DNA of 64,000 nt from Clostridium disporicum (GTDB lineage: Bacteria > Bacillota > Clostridia > Clostridiales > Clostridiaceae): assembly GCF_001405015.1 (NCBI RefSeq), contig NZ_CYZX01000013.1:1-64000 (forward strand). Reading direction: 5' to 3'. Positions 59,770 through 64,000 of the stretch are shown here, piece by piece (position 1 is the first letter of the stretch; the number at the start of each line of letters is the position of its first letter). The position numbers were made by a program, and so were the translations under genes. The notes below the pieces were generated by a model that was not told where the DNA came from, ran no database searches, and saw only the letters and a list, made by a program, of their open reading frames with translations.

Positions 59770-61869
59770 TTAATAATATGCTACAACCTTATTCTTTCCA
59801 GAATTTTTAGCTTTATATAAAGCTTTATCTGCCTCACTAATAATTTGTTGAAAAGTTTTATCAGTAGCATCCATCTTAGTTATACCTATACTAGAGGTTA
59901 CTTTAATTATTTCATTTTCACCTATGTTAATAACTGTATTTTCAATATTATTCCTTATTCTTTCTGCAATTTTTAAATAGCTATTTTTATCGTCCTTTAC
60001 TATAACTATAAACTCTTCTCCACCATATCTTCCTACAATATCGCATTCTCTTATGGATTCTTTAATAACTTTAGCTATACTAGCAAGAACCTTGTCTCCA
60101 GTTTGATGTCCGTAAGTATCATTTATTTTTTTAAAATTATCTACATCAACCATCATAACCCAATAGCTATCATAATATTTTTTTACCTTATTATATATTT
60201 TTTCACTTTTTCTTAAAGCTTCTCTTCTGTTAAATATCTTTGTTAACACATCATAATTAGCTCTATATTTTATTTCTTTATAAAGTCTAGAATTTTCTAA
60301 AGCTATACCTATATATGTAGATAATATCTTTAAAGTATTTACATCTTTTAATGTAAAAGCATTTTTTTCATATGCTTGTACACCAATTACTCCTATGACT
60401 TTTGAATGTATCATTATAGGTACAAATATCAAAGACTGAGAAAAACGCTCTAATGTCCTACTTTGTTCTTCTGCTAATTTTTCTATAAAATCTTCAAAAT
60501 TGTTAAAATATTTATAATACTCTCTTTTTAAATCATTTATTAATATCTCTTGTTTATGATTAATAGCATATACTCCAAATCTATTTTCGTCATCAAGATT
60601 AATTGGAGGCATTTCTAATTTATCATCTAAGTTCATACATAATTTATACTCTAAAGTTTTTTTCTCGTCATTTATTAAAGATATTTGAAGTACATCACAT
60701 TGAATTAAATTTTTAATCTCCTCAGCAATAATTTTATAAATATTTTTTCTATTTAAATTTGCTGTTATCCTTTGACCTACGCTATATAAAACTTCCATTT
60801 GGTTATATAAAAATTTATATACCTTCGATTCTTCTTCTTCTCTTTTTTTATCTAAATTTTTTATACTCTCACGTCGTGTCTTATTAAATATTTCTTTTTG
60901 TAACATATTAACTTTTTCCAAATATAAATATGCATTTTCATAATCACCTATATTTTTATAGGCTAAACTTATATTTGAATATATTTTATTTTTATTTCTT
61001 ATAGAATTAACAATCTCTATATTTTCTTCTACTTCTTTAAGCTTTATAATAGCTTCCTTATATCTTCCTACCCTTAAATCTACTTCAGACCAGTATAGTA
61101 AAGCTTCATTTAAACATAATTTCTGTTCTGTCTCTCTAGAGATGTTTATACTTTCTTGAAACTTTTCATCAGCAATATTATATAATCCCTTAGCACAATA
61201 AGTTCGTCCCATTTGCTCTAAAACTCCTGGAATCAAGGTTGTAGCAAAACTTTTAGCAATTCCTAACGCACTTTCTAAATACTCTAATGATAGCTCATAA
61301 TTCCCCAATTCTCTTTCACATTCTGCAAGATTCATTAAATTTACTATCTTATTATGATTTGCATTTATATTAGGTAAATTAGCTATCTGCTCAAGTAATT
61401 CTTTTGCCTTTTCAAACTCTCCTATCTCTACATATGTTATAGACATATTATTTTTAATACTGTTTAAAGCTTGATAATTGCAACATTTTTCTGCTAATTC
61501 TATTCCTTCCATTCCGTATTCAATAGCTTTATCAAACTGTTGTATAAAAGAATAATTACCTACTAAAGCATTTATAGCAGATAAAATCCCTTCGGAATTC
61601 TTTTGTTTTTGGAATATGTTGTATGCTTCTATATGAACATCTATAGCCTTATTAAAATTACCTAATTCATGTTGTATCCAACCATAGTTATGAATTATCC
61701 AAGGATATGCATGTTTTAAATCTTTTTCTTTTACATAATCTATTAATTTTTCATATATTTCTTTTGAAATTTTAAGTTCTAATTCATTTATCTTACTACA
61801 AATTATATTTATATATTCTTCATCAATAGCTATTTTTTCTAATTCTTGAATAACATCTTCGAAGTTCAT
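59770..61869 (-). CDS. Diguanylate cyclase with TPR and GAF domains
   Basis: A 699-residue cytoplasmic signalling protein. The N-terminal 330 residues are TPR-like repeats (AYPWIIHNYGWIQHELGNFN, AIEYGMEGIELAEKCCNYQA and more). A GAF-type domain follows at about 360-520. The C-terminal GGDEF domain starts near 535 and has the active-site motif YGGEEFIVIV, with the usual DVDNFKKINDTYGHQTGD upstream. It should make cyclic-di-GMP from GTP, responding to a TPR partner and a GAF signal. No RxxD inhibitory site is seen. The ATG at 61869 has GGAGG; an upstream in-frame start is less likely. The neighbouring kinase is in the same direction, separated by a terminator. Confidence 0.9.
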   Translation of the reverse strand: MNFEDVIQELEKIAIDEEYINIICSKINELELKISKEIYEKLIDYVKEKDLKHAYPWIIHNYGWIQHELGNFNKAIDVHIEAYNIFQKQKNSEGILSAINALVGNYSFIQQFDKAIEYGMEGIELAEKCCNYQALNSIKNNMSITYVEIGEFEKAKELLEQIANLPNINANHNKIVNLMNLAECERELGNYELSLEYLESALGIAKSFATTLIPGVLEQMGRTYCAKGLYNIADEKFQESINISRETEQKLCLNEALLYWSEVDLRVGRYKEAIIKLKEVEENIEIVNSIRNKNKIYSNISLAYKNIGDYENAYLYLEKVNMLQKEIFNKTRRESIKNLDKKREEEESKVYKFLYNQMEVLYSVGQRITANLNRKNIYKIIAEEIKNLIQCDVLQISLINDEKKTLEYKLCMNLDDKLEMPPINLDDENRFGVYAINHKQEILINDLKREYYKYFNNFEDFIEKLAEEQSRTLERFSQSLIFVPIMIHSKVIGVIGVQAYEKNAFTLKDVNTLKILSTYIGIALENSRLYKEIKYRANYDVLTKIFNRREALRKSEKIYNKVKKYYDSYWVMMVDVDNFKKINDTYGHQTGDKVLASIAKVIKESIRECDIVGRYGGEEFIVIVKDDKNSYLKIAERIRNNIENTVINIGENEIIKVTSSIGITKMDATDKTFQQIISEADKALYKAKNSGKNKVVAYY

Positions 61870-62003
61870 TTTTCCTCCATAAATGAAACACTTTAAATTC
61901 AAAATATTTCATATTTTTCATTAATATACCACACGTACTATTATTGTAATATAAGTTATATTAATATGTAAATGAATATCGTATCTTTAAGCATTAAATC
62001 ACT

Positions 62004-62037
62004 GTAGGTATTTCTTAAATATACTAGAAATACCTAC
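62004..62037 (-). terminator. Terminator of the parA operon
   Basis: GTAGGTATTTCT (62004-62015) pairs perfectly with AGAAATACCTAC (62026-62037), just beyond the stop at 62052. Confidence 0.85.
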
Positions 62038-62051
62038 TATAAATCTTAATA

Positions 62052-62501
62052 TTAACCTTCTCTTAATATTTTCATCTTAATCTTAACTCCTACTGTACCT
62101 TCAACTAACTTATCTATAATTTCATCTTTTTTACTTTTGCTTTTAACAAAAATTTCTGCTTGCTTAGCTATAGCCTTTAATTCTTTTACTTTTAAACCAC
62201 TATTTTTCAAATAATCTAAAGCTTCTTCTTTAGTTAAAAATGAATTTAATTTTATTAAAGCCTCTCCTAATATATTGCTCTCAGATGATTTCTCAGCCTT
62301 ATTATCTTTAGCTTTTTCCTTATTTGTCCTAGGCTCTTTCACCAATTTCTTTTTATCTACTAAATTATTTTTATCAACTTGTCCATCTTTTAAAGTTAAA
62401 ACTTTTACTCCATCAAGTAATTGTTTTAATTGTAAGTCATCAAGGTTTAATACATATTCAAATACTAATTTATTAACCTTTAAAATATCACTCTTCTCCA
62501 T
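62052..62501 (-). CDS. ParA-partner protein of unknown type
   Basis: A 149-residue protein with its start 6 bp after the ParA stop, so it is translationally linked to it. It begins MEKSDILKVNKLVFEYVLNL and has a highly charged middle (KKKLVKEPRTNKEKAKDNKA), then FLTKEEALDYLKNSGLKVKE, and a basic end. The C-terminal half loosely recalls small helix-extension-helix DNA-binding motifs (SAP/Rho-N-like). It is not a ParB: no ParB motifs are seen. In this position it is the probable DNA-binding or cargo adaptor for the ParA. Confidence 0.65.
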   Translation of the reverse strand: MEKSDILKVNKLVFEYVLNLDDLQLKQLLDGVKVLTLKDGQVDKNNLVDKKKLVKEPRTNKEKAKDNKAEKSSESNILGEALIKLNSFLTKEEALDYLKNSGLKVKELKAIAKQAEIFVKSKSKKDEIIDKLVEGTVGVKIKMKILREG

Positions 62502-62507
62502 TGTTCC

Positions 62508-63422
62508 TTACACCCTTCTTAAAAATTCTTTTTCTAAACTCTCAAAATCTAAATGTATTGGAGTCTTCTTTCTATTTAAATTTGTTAATACAAAAGGAAT
62601 ATCATTATTATTATCTATCTCCTCATCATTTGCTCTAATCTTTGAATTGAATATATCTAAATTTTCTTCATAATTTATCTCATTTAAATATTGTTTATGC
62701 ATTAATTTTGGTTGTCCATTTATTATTTTTACCATAGTAGGTAATACACCCATAAGCTTTACATCCATATGCTTAAATTGATAAAAATCAAATTCATTTA
62801 TCCCTGTTTCAACTTCTTTTTTTAAATTTTCTACATGCTCCAATAAGGTAGGTGCCCCTACTGTAGAAAGATAATCCAATTTAGTTGGCACTATATATGA
62901 ATCAGATGCATACATTGCACTTTGAGTAATTAAATCAAAACTTGGTTGACAATCTAATAGTACAAAATCATATTCTCCATATACTGTCATCAACTCTTCT
63001 CTCAAACCAGATATGCATCTAAGTTTATTTTTAGTGTATTTTCTCTTTGTATTTCCAGATATACTTCTTGCTAACTCTATTTGTATTTCATATAAATCTG
63101 TACTAGATGGTAATAAGCTTATAGCTTGTCCTCCATTTTTAGTTATTATAGTATTAGCCTTTAAATCTGTGGTAATATATTTTTTTATACTATCTTTTTT
63201 CCTATTAATAATTGAATTAAATAAAGTTTTTATTGTTTTTGTATCCTTGTATGTCCTTTTCCAATCATCAATTCCCATATATGAAAAAGTCAAACTGGCC
63301 TGAGGATCTAAATCTATTAATAATACCTTATATCCATCTAAAGCTAATAAAGCACCTAAATTTGATACAACTGTACTTTTCCCAACTCCTCCTTTGTAAT
63401 TAACAACAGAAATTATTTTCAA
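62508..63422 (-). CDS. ParA/Soj-family ATPase
   Basis: A 304-residue ParA-type ATPase with NYKGGVGKSTVVSNLGALLA (deviant Walker A, KGGVGKS) at the N-terminus, LLIDLDPQASLTFSYMG (motif A'), and YDFVLLDCQPSFDLITQSAM (Walker B). Such ATPases position plasmids, chromosomes, chemoreceptor or carboxysome-like cargo. There is no HTH at the N-terminus. The insert with KRKYTKNKLRCISGLREELM is longer than in Soj. The partner gene directly downstream is not a ParB. The ends of this pair carry no integrase or rep gene, so its role is unclear. It starts 254 bp from the divergent CsoR-type gene. Confidence 0.88.
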   Translation of the reverse strand: MKIISVVNYKGGVGKSTVVSNLGALLALDGYKVLLIDLDPQASLTFSYMGIDDWKRTYKDTKTIKTLFNSIINRKKDSIKKYITTDLKANTIITKNGGQAISLLPSSTDLYEIQIELARSISGNTKRKYTKNKLRCISGLREELMTVYGEYDFVLLDCQPSFDLITQSAMYASDSYIVPTKLDYLSTVGAPTLLEHVENLKKEVETGINEFDFYQFKHMDVKLMGVLPTMVKIINGQPKLMHKQYLNEINYEENLDIFNSKIRANDEEIDNNNDIPFVLTNLNRKKTPIHLDFESLEKEFLRRV

Positions 63423-63675
63423 TTAACTTCCTCCTATAAATACTCCCATCATATTTATACTGTAGTTTTCTTTATTTAATTACATTACTATTAAATTTAG
63501 ATTTTAAAGTTCTATCTAAATATAATCACCTTTATAAACATTTTCTATCGTACTCTAAATTGCAATTTAACTATCAAATTTGGCAATATAAAAATATCGG
63601 CAAAATATAAAATTATTATTAGTAATATTTCTTTAAATAAATACTATATTTATTTAAAGGGGGGGGACTTTTATT

Positions 63676-64000
63676 ATGGCCATAAAAGAAATTAATGAAA
63701 AAAAAGAACATATCCATATTAGTGATGATGGAAAGACCTATATTCATAGCCATGATAGTAATAATGGGAGTACCCATAAGCATGTCCATCAAAACACTAA
63801 AGCAGTACTAAATAGATTAGCAAAAGCAAAAGGTCACTTAGAATCAGTAAAAAGAATGGTTGAAAATGATAGAGATTGTAGTGAGGTACTAATCCAGTTA
63901 GCTGCAGTAATATCAGCACTAACTAGTACAGGAAAAGTAATCTTACAAGAACATATAGAGCACTGCCTTGTAGAAGCTGTAGAATCTGGTGATAGACAAG
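63676..64000 (+). CDS. CsoR/RcnR-type metal-sensing repressor, 5' part
   Basis: The 5' part of a repressor, 108 codons to the window end. It begins MAIKEINEKKEHIHISDDGK and has a histidine-rich extension (YIHSHDSNNGSTHKHVHQNT) ahead of the CsoR domain: KAVLNRLAKAKGHLESVKRM, DRDCSEVLIQLAAVISALTS and HIEHCLVEAV. The Cys in RDCSEV and the His and Cys in HIEHC are the Cu(I) or other metal ligands of the family. The ribosome site is a long G-run (GGGGGGG) 7 bp upstream. It is divergent from the parA operon. The His-rich N-terminus suggests nickel, zinc or copper as the ligand. Confidence 0.88.
   Translation, partial: MAIKEINEKKEHIHISDDGKTYIHSHDSNNGSTHKHVHQNTKAVLNRLAKAKGHLESVKRMVENDRDCSEVLIQLAAVISALTSTGKVILQEHIEHCLVEAVESGDRQ

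Noticed and set aside
1..64000. CRISPR arrays, prophage genes and an integrase
   Set aside because: No regularly spaced repeats, phage structural genes or integrase genes were found; the only mobile element seen is the IS end at the left edge.

Overview
The window is very AT-rich, with strong AGGAGG-type ribosome binding sites, compact hairpin terminators, a T-box, PTS sugar operons, a BglG-type regulator, a FusB-like EF-G-binding protein and feoAB. Protein similarity points to a chromosomal segment of Clostridium sensu stricto or a close relative. Two tRNA genes and housekeeping genes (cdd, a deformylase, asnB) argue against a plasmid.

Layout. 1-9.9 kb: a sugar region. A lacZ gene carries an in-frame stop and is cut by the end of an IS3-like element. 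It is followed by deoD, a lone Lac-family PTS IIC, a GH4 6-phospho-alpha-glucosidase (glvA/malH type), a stand-alone MgsA/RarA C-terminal-like protein, and a PRD/PTS-domain regulator. A TTTCCT...AGGAAA palindrome lies upstream of the IIC gene, glvA and the regulator gene, so it is a good candidate for the operator of this local regulon. 9.9-13.3 kb: an OPT transporter, a small unknown protein and a HAD phosphatase. 13.5-19.3 kb: a second beta-glucoside region (bglA-type GH1, an SDR, a TIGR04076-like protein, an RpiR regulator, a nitroreductase and a bglP-type PTS IIBCA). 19.5-31.5 kb: mixed accessory genes, including a NUDIX hydrolase, a FusB-family protein preceded by a short leader-like ORF, a PLD-helicase-DUF3427 protein, an SDR-AraC-flavodoxin operon, a 5'-truncated NERD/HRDC paralogue, a SIMPL protein, and an ABC-F protein behind an attenuator-like hairpin.

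31.6-38.2 kb looks transferred or rearranged. A tight four-gene operon encodes a CrtI-like FAD oxidoreductase with a two-cluster Fe-S tail plus a complete ABC-2 exporter; its base use seems less AT-biased than its neighbours. Beside it lie a remnant of a sugar-cation symporter and a recA gene broken by a frameshift and a stop. 38.4-40.9 kb is feoA-feoB-feoB-associated protein with Fur-like boxes. 41-64 kb holds two large orphan sensor kinases, tRNA-Val and tRNA-Gly, MATE, a WYL regulator, an M20 amidohydrolase, a twin pair of small proteins, an FMN-binding lipoprotein, T-box-asnB, HD, Crp/Fnr, cdd, a deformylase, an intact NERD/HRDC protein, a TPR-GAF-GGDEF protein, a ParA with an unknown partner, and the start of a CsoR-type regulator.

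Two themes stand out. First, decay: lacZ, recA, the symporter, an HD-GYP fragment and a NERD/HRDC copy are all broken. Second, intergenic palindromes built from short words such as GTGAAAA/TTTTCAC inside a larger terminal stem recur at several places. The best candidates for something undescribed are the FAD/Fe-S plus ABC-2 operon, the nested palindrome family and the TTTCCT regulon with its MgsA-like passenger. All functional assignments rest on reading motifs by eye; no database search was run.
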